The notes under the pieces were generated by a model. That model ran no database searches. It saw only the letters and a list, made by a program, of their open reading frames with translations, and had not been told where the DNA came from. This document shows, piece by piece, positions 36,204 through 43,772 of a stretch of 43,772 nucleotides of DNA (its first letter is position 1; every line of letters begins with the position of its first letter). This DNA comes from an uncultured Eubacteriales bacterium (GTDB taxonomy: Bacteria; Bacillota; Clostridia; Lachnospirales; Lachnospiraceae), in assembly GCA_900314555.1 (NCBI GenBank), contig OMVQ01000096.1, positions 1 to 43,772 on the forward strand. Direction: 5' to 3'. The translations under genes and the position numbers were made by a program.

Positions 36204-38738
36204 ATGGACGAAAAAGAATTTGATAAAATTCATGAGGTTGATTTAAAAAAGACTATGGAAAAATCTTATATCGATTATGCCATGAGTGTTATTGCAGCCA
36301 GAGCATTACCAGATGTAAGAGACGGTTTAAAACCGGTTCAGCGAAGAGTATTATACTCAATGATAGAATTAAATAATGGTCCTGATAAACCACACCGTAA
36401 ATGTGCCCGTATCGTAGGTGATACAATGGGTAAATATCACCCACATGGTGACAGTTCTATCTATGGTGCGTTGGTTAATCTTGCACAGGAATGGTCAACC
36501 AGATATCCACTTGTAGATGGACATGGTAACTTCGGTTCAGTCGATGGAGATGGTGCGGCTGCCATGCGTTATACAGAGGCAAGACTTAGTAAGATTTCCA
36601 TGGAAATGTTAGCAGACATTAATAAAAACACAGTTGATTTTGTTCCAAACTTTGATGAGACAGAGAAAGAGCCTACTGTATTACCTGCACGTTTTCCAAA
36701 TCTTTTAGTAAATGGTACAAGTGGCATTGCCGTAGGTATGGCTACAAATATACCACCACATAACCTTAGAGAGACAATTAATGGTGTCGTTAAGATTATC
36801 GACAACAGAATTGAAGATAAGGATACACAGATTGAAGAGATTCTTGATATTGTTAAAGGTCCTGATTTTCCTACAGGAGCTACAATATTAGGAACAAGAG
36901 GAATAGAAGAAGCCTACAGAACCGGACGAGGAAAGATAAAAGTACGTGCGGTTACTAATATTGAGCCAATGGAGAATGGTAAGAACAGAATCGTTGTTAC
37001 AGAACTTCCATATATGGTTAATAAGGCAAAACTTATAGAAAAGATTGCAGAACTAGTTAAGGAGAAGAAAGTAGACGGAATCACAGATTTAAGAGATGAA
37101 TCTGATAAGTCAGGAATGAGAATTGCAATCGAACTTAGAAGAGATGTTAATCCTAATATAGTTTTAAATCATTTATATAAACATACACAGCTTCAGGATA
37201 CATTTGGAGTAATTATGCTTTCGTTAGTTGATAACCAGCCAAGGGTACTTAACTTATATGAGATGCTTAATTATTATTTAATTCATCAGGAAGATGTAGT
37301 AACCAGAAGAATTAAGTATGATTTAAACAAAGCAGAAGAGCGAGCACATATTTTACAGGGCTTAATGATAGCACTTGATAATATCGATGAAGTTATTAAG
37401 ATTATCAGAGGTTCGAGAACAACCCAGATAGCTAAGGAAAGTCTGATGGAAAGATTTGAATTAACAGATGCACAGGCACAGGCTATCGTAGATATGCGAC
37501 TCAGAGCATTGACAGGTTTAGAAAGAGAAAAACTTGAAAATGAGTTAAAAGAACTTGAGATAAAGATTGCTGAATTAAAATCAATCCTTGCTGATGAGAA
37601 GAAATTATTAGGTGTAATCAGAGAAGAAATATTAGTAATCAGAGATAAATATGGTGATGACAGAAGAACAGCCATAGGATATGATGAGGATGATATTTCC
37701 GTTGAAGATTTAATTCCTAATGAGAATACAGTAATCGCAAGAACTAATCTTGGTTACATCAAGAGAATGACTGTAGATAATTTCAAGAGTCAGAATCGTG
37801 GTGGCAAGGGAATTAAGGGAATGCAGACAATTGATGATGATTACATAGTAGACTTGCTTATGACATCTACACATCATTATCTGATGTTCCTTACGAATAT
37901 GGGTAAAGCCTATAGATTAAAAGCATACCAGATACCGGAGGCAGGAAGAACAGCCAGAGGTACAGCTATAATTAACCTTATACAGCTTCAGCCGGGCGAG
38001 AAGATTTCAGCTGTAATTCCGGTTAAAGAATTCAGCGACAGCAAATTCTTATTTATGACAACTAAGAATGGTATCGTTAAAAAGACACCATTAATAGACT
38101 TTGCAAATATGAGAAAGACAGGAATTCAGGCTATCAACCTTAAAGATGATGATGAGCTTATCGAAGTTAAGACAACTAATAATAACAGAGATATCTTCCT
38201 TGTAACGAAATATGGTATGTGTATCAGATTCAATGAGAAAGATGTCAGAAAGACAGGCCGTACTTCAATGGGTGTTATCGGTATGAATCTTGAGCCGGGC
38301 GATGAAATAGTCGGTATGCAGATGAATACCCAGGGTGACTCATTATTAATAGTATCAGAGAACGGTCTTGGAAAGAGAACATCAATTGATGAATTTAAGC
38401 TTCAGAAACGTGGCGGTAAAGGCGTAAGATGTTACAGAATTAACGATAAGACAGGATATGTTGTAGGCGTTAAGGCTGTAAATGATGACCATGAGATTAT
38501 GATGATTACAAACGAGGGAATCATTATACAGTTCAAGGTTAATACGATTTCAGAAATTGGCAGAAATACATTCGGTGTTAAATTAATTAACATCGATAAA
38601 GACGAAAATATTAAGGTTGCCAAGATTGCAAAAGTAAGAGATAACCCACGAGATATAGAAGATGAGATAGTTAAACTTATAGATGATGATTCAAAGAGTG
38701 AGAATAATACTTCAACGGAAGCTTCTGAATATAATTAG
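36204..38738 (+). CDS. gyrA: DNA gyrase subunit A
   Basis: An 844-residue DNA-cutting subunit. The catalytic tyrosine lies in [12 protein letters not shown] (about residue 124). The C-terminal wrapping domain has the GyrA box LQKRGGKG and a degenerate repeat [10 protein letters not shown]. In the quinolone region [12 protein letters not shown] the residue matching E. coli Asp87 is Gly88. The acidic tail of about 25 residues is usual. Separated from gyrB by the structured element, so expression of the two subunits may differ. GGAAAGG lies 14 bases before the ATG. Confidence 0.97.
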   Translation: MDEKEFDKIHEVDLKKTMEKSYIDYAMSVIAARALPDVRDGLKPVQRRVLYSMIELNNGPDKPHRKCARIVGDTMGKYHPHGDSSIYGALVNLAQEWSTRYPLVDGHGNFGSVDGDGAAAMRYTEARLSKISMEMLADINKNTVDFVPNFDETEKEPTVLPARFPNLLVNGTSGIAVGMATNIPPHNLRETINGVVKIIDNRIEDKDTQIEEILDIVKGPDFPTGATILGTRGIEEAYRTGRGKIKVRAVTNIEPMENGKNRIVVTELPYMVNKAKLIEKIAELVKEKKVDGITDLRDESDKSGMRIAIELRRDVNPNIVLNHLYKHTQLQDTFGVIMLSLVDNQPRVLNLYEMLNYYLIHQEDVVTRRIKYDLNKAEERAHILQGLMIALDNIDEVIKIIRGSRTTQIAKESLMERFELTDAQAQAIVDMRLRALTGLEREKLENELKELEIKIAELKSILADEKKLLGVIREEILVIRDKYGDDRRTAIGYDEDDISVEDLIPNENTVIARTNLGYIKRMTVDNFKSQNRGGKGIKGMQTIDDDYIVDLLMTSTHHYLMFLTNMGKAYRLKAYQIPEAGRTARGTAIINLIQLQPGEKISAVIPVKEFSDSKFLFMTTKNGIVKKTPLIDFANMRKTGIQAINLKDDDELIEVKTTNNNRDIFLVTKYGMCIRFNEKDVRKTGRTSMGVIGMNLEPGDEIVGMQMNTQGDSLLIVSENGLGKRTSIDEFKLQKRGGKGVRCYRINDKTGYVVGVKAVNDDHEIMMITNEGIIIQFKVNTISEIGRNTFGVKLINIDKDENIKVAKIAKVRDNPRDIEDEIVKLIDDDSKSENNTSTEASEYN

Positions 38739-38752
38739 AATAAATTATTTTT

Positions 38753-38776
38753 GTGGCTGTGTGTATACACAGCCAC
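38753..38776 (+). terminator. Hairpin after gyrA
   Basis: A perfect ten-bp stem GTGGCTGTGT/ACACAGCCAC (38753-38762/38767-38776) with loop GTAT. The downstream sequence is only weakly T-rich, so it may be an inefficient terminator. The next 150 bases carry a small hairpin CTGACTTA/TAAGTCAG (38873-38880/38883-38890) just ahead of the fumarase gene. Confidence 0.6.
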
Positions 38777-38926
38777 TTCATAAATAAAAATATATGATTG
38801 GCTATGTATCATTTGAAATTTCTGAATATATCAATAATAAATATAAAAAATACAAGGAAAGGATATGCAGCTCTGACTTAAGTAAGTCAGACATAATGAG
38901 AAATATCATAAGCATCAGGTATAGAG

Positions 38927-39769
38927 ATGAGAGAATTAAACGTATCAGTAATTACTGATAATATTAAGGAAATGTGTATCGAAGCAAATCATTTTCTGTC
39001 ACAGGATATGAAAATGTGCTTAAACAAGGCATGTGAAACAGAGAAAAACGAACTTGGTAAAAAGGTATTATCTTCGCTTGAAGAGAACTTAAAAATTGCC
39101 GAAGAGGATATGATACCAATCTGTCAGGATACAGGAATGGCAGTAATATTTATAAAAATAGGTCAGGACGTTCATCTTACAGGCGGTAAATTAGAAGATG
39201 CCATAAACGAGGGCGTAAGAAGAGGCTATGTTGACGGATATTTAAGAAAATCAGTTGTTAAAGATCCATTAATCAGAGAAAATACTAAAGATAATACACC
39301 GGCAATAATCCATTATGAGATAGTTGACGGAGAAGATGTGACAATTACAGTTGCCCCAAAAGGTTTCGGAAGCGAAAATATGAGTCGTGTATTTATGTTA
39401 AAACCGGCAGATGGAATTGAGGGCGTGAAAAATGCAGTATTAACAGCTATCAAAGATGCAGGTCCTAATGCCTGTCCGCCAATGGTTGTAGGAGTAGGTA
39501 TAGGCGGCGACTTCGAGAAATGTACTATTTTATCTAAGAAAGCATTAACCAGAAATGCAAATGAACATTCAACAATTCCATATGTTAAAGAATTAGAAGA
39601 GGAATTATTAGAAAAAATCAATTCATTGGGTATAGGTCCGGGTGGACTTGGCGGAAGTAACACAGCATTTGCGGTAAATATTGAGACATATCCAACACAT
39701 ATTGCGGGACTTCCTGTTGCAATTAATACATGTTGCCACGTTAACAGACACGTAACAAGAATAATATAA
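38927..39769 (+). CDS. Class I fumarate hydratase, alpha subunit
   Basis: A 280-residue subunit carrying the [4Fe-4S] cluster of a two-subunit fumarase, interconverting fumarate and malate. Three cysteines expected to hold the cluster are in PICQDTGMAV, NACPPMVVGVG and INTCCHVNRH. Tartrate dehydratase (TtdA) shares this fold, so the substrate is not fully certain, but fumarate is usual in Clostridia. It is 30 bases upstream of the beta subunit. The enzyme class is oxygen-sensitive, consistent with an anaerobe. Confidence 0.92.
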   Translation: MRELNVSVITDNIKEMCIEANHFLSQDMKMCLNKACETEKNELGKKVLSSLEENLKIAEEDMIPICQDTGMAVIFIKIGQDVHLTGGKLEDAINEGVRRGYVDGYLRKSVVKDPLIRENTKDNTPAIIHYEIVDGEDVTITVAPKGFGSENMSRVFMLKPADGIEGVKNAVLTAIKDAGPNACPPMVVGVGIGGDFEKCTILSKKALTRNANEHSTIPYVKELEEELLEKINSLGIGPGGLGGSNTAFAVNIETYPTHIAGLPVAINTCCHVNRHVTRII

Positions 39770-39799
39770 TATTTTGCGAAATGGAGACCAGAGAGAAAA

Positions 39800-40336
39800 A
39801 TGGAAAAATATATAAAAGCTCCACTTGATGGAGAAGAGATAAAAACACTTAAATCAGGTGATTATGTATATATAACAGGAACTATATATACTGCAAGAGA
39901 TGCAGCGCATAAGAGAATGTATGAAGCATTGAAAGCAGGAGAAAAACTTCCAATAGAATTAAAGAACAATGTAATATATTATATGGGACCATCACCTGCA
40001 AGAGAGGGAAGACCTATAGGTTCAGCCGGTCCTACTACAGCGAGCAGAATGGATAAATACACTCCTGATATGTTAGATTTAGGTTTAAAAGGAATGATAG
40101 GCAAGGGTAAAAGAAGTGATGCAGTAAGGGAAGCCATCATAAGAAATGGAGCAGTATATTTCGCTGCCGTTGGTGGAGCAGGTGCATTATTATCAAAAAG
40201 TATTAAATCAAGTGAAGTTATAGCATATGATGATTTGGGAACAGAAGCCATAAGAAAATTAGAAGTTGAAAATTTTCCGGCAATAGTTGTTATAGATTCA
40301 GAGGGTAATAATCTGTATGAGATGGTATTACAGTAG
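39800..40336 (+). CDS. Class I fumarate hydratase, beta subunit
   Basis: A 178-residue partner of the alpha subunit, matching the C-terminal half of one-chain class I fumarases. Conserved blocks are SGDYVYITGTIYTARDAAH, the substrate-binding YYMGPSPAREGRPIGSAGP and the GMIGKGKRSDAV segment. Co-transcribed with alpha. Confidence 0.93.
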   Translation: MEKYIKAPLDGEEIKTLKSGDYVYITGTIYTARDAAHKRMYEALKAGEKLPIELKNNVIYYMGPSPAREGRPIGSAGPTTASRMDKYTPDMLDLGLKGMIGKGKRSDAVREAIIRNGAVYFAAVGGAGALLSKSIKSSEVIAYDDLGTEAIRKLEVENFPAIVVIDSEGNNLYEMVLQ

Positions 40337-40363
40337 GTAGGATTATATATAATAAATTTTCAT

Positions 40364-40413
40364 ATATATGGGATAAATATTTTATGTCTAAGTAAAATAT
40401 TTATCCCATATAT
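40364..40413. terminator. Bidirectional terminator between fumarase and the XRE regulator
   Basis: A perfect 21-bp stem (40364-40384/40393-40413) with an eight-base loop and AT-rich ends. It abuts the stop codon of the minus-strand regulator at 40414 and lies 28 bases past the fumarase beta stop. Confidence 0.85.
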
Positions 40414-40833
40414 TTATAATGTCTGAAAATCATGGTCATATAATTCCTCATTTATTTTCCAAATTGGATATTTATTTTTTATACAGAATATGATAATACT
40501 GTCTCTTTTCTTTTTTGGAGATAAAGGAGAAAATTCTGATATTTTTAATGCATCATTAATTTCTGAAATAGAAAATTCAGCACCAATACATATAGATAAT
40601 AATTTATTCCTTGATGGAACTCTTTTACCAGAAAGAATTTGATATCCGTAGATTTCATTAATTTCAGATTTTTTTATTATACCTGCTTTAGTAAGTCCTT
40701 TTTCTTCTATTTTGCTACATAGATAATCAGAAAGTGTTGTATCAAGTAGATAATCACCATTTTCATTTAAATATTTATCAATTTGAGATGTACTGTTAAG
40801 CTCTTTCATTAATTCATCTGTCAGTTTTTTCAT
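40414..40833 (-). CDS. XRE-type helix-turn-helix protein, divergent from a Ser/Thr kinase
   Basis: A 139-residue protein. Residues 35-100 hold a lambda-repressor-like helix-turn-helix: LSDYLCSKIEEKGLTKAGIIKKS (helices 1-2), then EIYGYQILSGKRVPSRNKLL with the recognition-helix pattern. The last 40 residues are charged and end FCIKNKYPIWKINEEL, which may be an effector or partner-binding region. AAAGGGTG precedes the ATG. It is transcribed away from the kinase gene over a 172-base gap, so it could regulate both, and it could be a kinase substrate; both are inferences from position. Similar HTH-kinase pairs are, to my knowledge, frequent in Lachnospiraceae and uncharacterised. Confidence 0.75.
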   Translation of the reverse strand: MKKLTDELMKELNSTSQIDKYLNENGDYLLDTTLSDYLCSKIEEKGLTKAGIIKKSEINEIYGYQILSGKRVPSRNKLLSICIGAEFSISEINDALKISEFSPLSPKKKRDSIIIFCIKNKYPIWKINEELYDHDFQTL

Positions 40834-40905
40834 ATCTTACACCCTTTAACGTAAAAATTAAACCTATATGCAATATTTATATATAATATTAAATATTACA
40901 ATAGA

Positions 40906-40935
40906 TGAAAATTATATAAATAATTATGATATAAT
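40906..40935 (+). promoter_or_regulatory. Putative promoter of the Ser/Thr kinase gene
   Basis: TATAAT at 40930-40935 with extended -10 TGA just upstream and a poor -35 TGAAAA at 40906-40911 (18-base spacing). It gives a leader of about 65 bases. A weak -35 would fit a regulated promoter. Confidence 0.45.
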
Positions 40936-41005
40936 TGTAACACAAAAACAAAAATTAGTACTAAGCAATTTGCATAGTAAACTTCGAGTATATGGAGAAA
41001 AAAAT

Positions 41006-41740
41006 ATGAAAGAATGGTTAGATAATATTATAAAAGAACAATATACATTTGTTACATGTCTTAAAAAAGATGACAAGAATTTAATAAATGTATTAGAGAA
41101 TAAAGAACTTCATAAAAAGGTAATATATAAAGAATATGAAGGTGATTGCGAAGTGTATAAAAAACTTATTAATATTAAAAGCAGAAATCTCCCAATTGTA
41201 TATGAAGCAATTGAAATTGAAGAAAATAATGTAAAAAAATCATTGATAATAGAAGAATATATAGATGGTATAAGCATAGATCAGATATTGGAAACAGGAT
41301 TATATACGTCATCAGGTGTAAAAAAAGTTGTACGAGAATTGTGTAATGCACTTAGTATACTTCATAGAAATGGAATAGTTCATAGAGATATAAAACCAGA
41401 AAATATAATGGTAACAGATAATGGAGAAGTCAAATTAATAGATTTCAATATAGCACGAATAGACAAAAATTATAGTGATGATAATAATGTTAACGATGGT
41501 GATAAGGACACAAGAATTTTAGGAACAATAGGATTTGCGGCACCGGAACAATTTGGAATAACGAAGACTGATGCCAAGACTGATATTTATGCAGTAGGAA
41601 TATTAATAAATGTTATGCTTACAGGTGAACATCCTTCAAAAAAATTATGTACCGGAAGATGGAGAAAAGTGGTACAGAAGTGTACACAGATTAATCCAAA
41701 TAATCGATATAAAGATGTTTTGGAAATTATAAAATATTAA
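41006..41740 (+). CDS. Minimal soluble Ser/Thr protein kinase
   Basis: A 244-residue Hanks-type kinase domain with no membrane segment or sensor domain. The catalytic loop is H126-RDIKPENIM, the Mg motif is D147-FN (not DFG), and the activation segment ends GFAAPEQFG (about 176-184), with D193 in the following helix. The beta-3 lysine is probably K42 in VIYKEY. A glycine-rich loop is not evident. The open frame continues upstream to 40868, but the ATG at 41006 has GGAG and leaves a promoter-sized leader. It follows a divergent XRE regulator and ends before a terminator, so it is a single-gene transcript. Confidence 0.85.
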   Translation: MKEWLDNIIKEQYTFVTCLKKDDKNLINVLENKELHKKVIYKEYEGDCEVYKKLINIKSRNLPIVYEAIEIEENNVKKSLIIEEYIDGISIDQILETGLYTSSGVKKVVRELCNALSILHRNGIVHRDIKPENIMVTDNGEVKLIDFNIARIDKNYSDDNNVNDGDKDTRILGTIGFAAPEQFGITKTDAKTDIYAVGILINVMLTGEHPSKKLCTGRWRKVVQKCTQINPNNRYKDVLEIIKY

Positions 41741-41804
41741 GTAATTAATTTAGAGTATAGTTATAAATCGATTTGTAAGAAAACTCAAGATAATTAGTAA
41801 AAAG

Positions 41805-41853
41805 GTTCTAAGTATACAGCAGTTAATTATGCTGTGTGCTTAGGACTTTTTTA
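41805..41853 (+). terminator. Terminator after the kinase gene
   Basis: A 16-bp stem with three G-U pairs (41805-41820/41831-41846), a ten-base loop and six T residues. Confidence 0.88.
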
Positions 41854-41905
41854 ATTTATATATCTATAATAATATAAAATATAAGATATAAAGGAGAGAT
41901 ATCAT

Positions 41906-42445
41906 ATGATAAAGAAAGTAACAAGCAATATACTAAAATATCCTTCAGGATATGAACCGGATTATATAATTCCAAAAGAATATTGTGAATATAGATTTGC
42001 ATTAGGAAAACATGGTACAAATCCTTTGGTTGTGATATGTATGAATCCATCAGCAGCAAAAGAAAATTCAAGTGATTATACAATAAACAGGATAATTAAT
42101 ATAAGTAAATTACTAGATATGGATGGTTGGATGGTATTTAATCTATATCCGGAGAGAGCAACAAATTCAGATCTATTAGAAGAATATAACTCAGAAATCG
42201 GCAAAAAAAATATACAGGAAATTAGAAAATATTTAGTAGAAAATAATATAAAGGAAGTATGGGTGGCATGGGGAGATGATAAAGGCAATGAAACATTGAA
42301 AAAGGGTAAAGAAGAAATAAATAATATGCTAAATTCAGAGAATATTAAAGAATATTATTATGGAACACTTACTAAATCAGAAAATCCTCGCCATCCTTTG
42401 CAAAGAAATGAAAAGTGGGATTTTACTAAAAAAAATTATTTATAA
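41906..42445 (+). CDS. DUF1643 domain protein
   Basis: A 179-residue soluble protein with the DUF1643 landmarks: VVICMNPSAAKENSSDYT (residues about 42-59) followed by I-x-R, then FNLYPERAT (about 76-84), VWVAWGD (about 115-121) and the C-terminal ENPRHPLQR motif. The family is widespread in bacteria and phages; its function is unknown, and the conserved Asn-Pro-Ser-x-Ala, Arg and His residues suggest an enzyme or nucleotide-binding fold. GGAGAG precedes the ATG. It stands alone between a terminator and a secreted-protein gene. Confidence 0.85.
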   Translation: MIKKVTSNILKYPSGYEPDYIIPKEYCEYRFALGKHGTNPLVVICMNPSAAKENSSDYTINRIINISKLLDMDGWMVFNLYPERATNSDLLEEYNSEIGKKNIQEIRKYLVENNIKEVWVAWGDDKGNETLKKGKEEINNMLNSENIKEYYYGTLTKSENPRHPLQRNEKWDFTKKNYL

Positions 42446-42530
42446 AATAAAGCTGACAGCTAAGTACAAGAATGGAATTTGTTGATAAAATTGAAAAAAA
42501 AGAAAGGGCCTGAGAAGGAAAGGTGTTAAT

Positions 42531-43772
42531 ATGAAAAAACATTTATTAAGAAAAATATTTATTGCCATAGGAATTGTGGCACTGGTAAGTACGGGAGTGA
42601 TTAATAAGTCATATACAGTATTTGCAGAACATGATAGTACAGAAGATAGTTATTTTAAGTTAGTTTCTGACGATGTAAATGTATTGTGGATAGGTGATGA
42701 TGTAACATCAAGTGAAGGAATTGGAAACAAGCAAGTGTATACAGTTATTGAAGGAGATTCTGTTGAAATTAAAGAGAGTCAATGGGGGACACAGAGTATA
42801 AAAGCTATAAAAGAAGGATATTCTAAGGTGCAAATTGATTACTATAATATAGGATATGAGGTAAATGAGTTATTAGAGTCTAAAACATATGAAATTAAGG
42901 TAATAAAAAGGGAAAAGGAAATAGAATTTACTGAGATACCTAAATCATTAAAGATAGGTGAAAAAATAAAATATAATATATTTAATGGCAATTATGGTTC
43001 AATACCGGGAATATACATTTCGGAAGCAAATAACAGTTTTAGAATGCCTGGTTATGGTGGCCCGGCAGATACAAGAAATTGGCCGGGATATATATTCACT
43101 GCAGTTAAATATGATAAGGATGGTAATGAGTATACGAAAGACATACATAATCTGGCTTTAGAAGCATTTTATCCGGGAACATATTCGTATGGTATGTATG
43201 AGGATTTAGATTATGATGCTATTAAAGCCGGAACGCTTAAACCAATCGGAACAGGTGAAATAATAGTTGAAGAGCCTGTAATAAAAACCAATATGCCTGA
43301 AATTGTTAAACCTGGTGAATCATTAGATTTTAAGACAGAGTTAAGTAATTTATGTTTGGAGGATGAAAAAACAACAGGATTATTAAAAGCCATATATCAT
43401 CCTGAAATTACTGTAATTGATGGCGAAGATTGTATAAAATGTTCAGATGAGAAGAATGAACAGTTATGTTCAAGTGAAAAAATAGAATTTGTAAAAGAGG
43501 GGACAGTTACTTTAAATATAAAATATGTTGCTACAACACCAGAGAAGGATAGCACATCAAATTTGGATTTCGATTGGGGTAATGAGGTTCCAAAGTTGTA
43601 TACAGCAGAAAAGACTATTAGTGTTAAAATAACAAATGAAAGTAATATAAAAGATGACGATTCAGATAATAAAAAAACAGATTCAAAAAATAATAGCTTA
43701 AATGATAACAAAACAGATGATAAATCAGATTCAAAATTAAATTCAAAATCAGATTCAAAATTAAATTCAAAA
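42531..43772 (+). CDS. Secreted protein of unknown function, cut by the window end
   Basis: The frame opens at ATG 42531 after GAAGGAAAGG and runs without a stop through the last base, giving 414 residues. Residues 1-33 form a signal peptide (basic MKKHLLRK, hydrophobic core, cleavage probably after YTVFA). The body up to about 370 is beta-rich with no cysteine cluster or motif I recognise; phrases such as MPEIVKPGESLDFKTELSN resemble Ig-like or adhesin-type domains. From about residue 375 it becomes Asp/Asn/Ser/Lys-rich, ending in repeats of S-D-S-K-L-N-S-K, likely a spacer leading to a wall anchor or membrane segment outside the window. Confidence 0.8.
   Translation, partial: MKKHLLRKIFIAIGIVALVSTGVINKSYTVFAEHDSTEDSYFKLVSDDVNVLWIGDDVTSSEGIGNKQVYTVIEGDSVEIKESQWGTQSIKAIKEGYSKVQIDYYNIGYEVNELLESKTYEIKVIKREKEIEFTEIPKSLKIGEKIKYNIFNGNYGSIPGIYISEANNSFRMPGYGGPADTRNWPGYIFTAVKYDKDGNEYTKDIHNLALEAFYPGTYSYGMYEDLDYDAIKAGTLKPIGTGEIIVEEPVIKTNMPEIVKPGESLDFKTELSNLCLEDEKTTGLLKAIYHPEITVIDGEDCIKCSDEKNEQLCSSEKIEFVKEGTVTLNIKYVATTPEKDSTSNLDFDWGNEVPKLYTAEKTISVKITNESNIKDDDSDNKKTDSKNNSLNDNKTDDKSDSKLNSKSDSKLNSK

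Noticed and set aside
38865..38876. Three-codon leader (ATG CAG CTC TGA) after GGAAAGG upstream of the fumarase alpha gene.
   Set aside because: Too short to separate from chance; kept only as a remark that a small hairpin follows it.

Overview
The window is a chromosomal replication-origin region from a low-GC Gram-positive anaerobe, most likely a member of the Lachnospiraceae (Clostridia). The evidence is the gene order rpmH-rnpA-yidD-yidC-jag-mnmE-mnmG-rsmG-parA-parB to the left of a DnaA-box region and dnaA-dnaN-yaaA-recF-gyrB-gyrA to its right, AT-rich DNA with AGGAGG-type ribosome binding sites, a V-type ATPase operon, a two-subunit class I fumarate hydratase, and the DUF4446 and DUF3881 proteins that I associate with this family. 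Species cannot be fixed from sequence alone.

Layout. 1-2.3 kb: the 3' end of a tRNA-Lys, an AI-2E-type membrane permease, a small thioredoxin with a WCMPC active site, and a small frameshifted gene. 2.5-3.5 kb: trmB on the minus strand behind a heavily structured leader. 3.6-12.4 kb: a nine-gene V-type ATPase operon (H-C-I-K-F-E-A-B-D) on the plus strand. 12.5-14.8 kb: a D,D-carboxypeptidase and a tyrosine-recombinase-like protein with a broken active site. 15-18 kb: an exonuclease, tRNA-Arg(CCT), DUF3881 and DUF4446, all minus strand. 18-29.2 kb: parB, parA, an unusual orphan DegS-like histidine kinase, and the rsmG/mnmG/mnmE/jag/yidC/yidD/rnpA/rpmH set, all minus strand. 29.2-29.95 kb: oriC with five exact DnaA boxes. 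30-40.3 kb: dnaA through gyrA and then fumarate hydratase alpha and beta, plus strand. 40.4-43.8 kb: accessory genes, namely an XRE-type regulator divergent from a Ser/Thr kinase, a DUF1643 protein, and a secreted protein cut by the window end.

How they work together. DnaA acting at oriC starts replication; ParA/ParB and four parS sites within 2.1 kb mark the origin for segregation; gyrase and RecF support the fork; YidC/Jag and MnmE/MnmG/RsmG serve membrane insertion and RNA modification. Transcription diverges from oriC as usual, except that the V-ATPase operon and its plus-strand neighbours run head-on to the left fork.

The least explained signals are: a pair of about 140-bp multi-hairpin elements (before trx and between gyrB and gyrA) with matching loop sequences, compensatory stem changes and flanking direct repeats; a structured trmB leader; a parS that forms the body of a terminator hairpin and another that encodes part of a degenerate histidine kinase beside parA; and the regulator/kinase pair at 40.4-41.7 kb.
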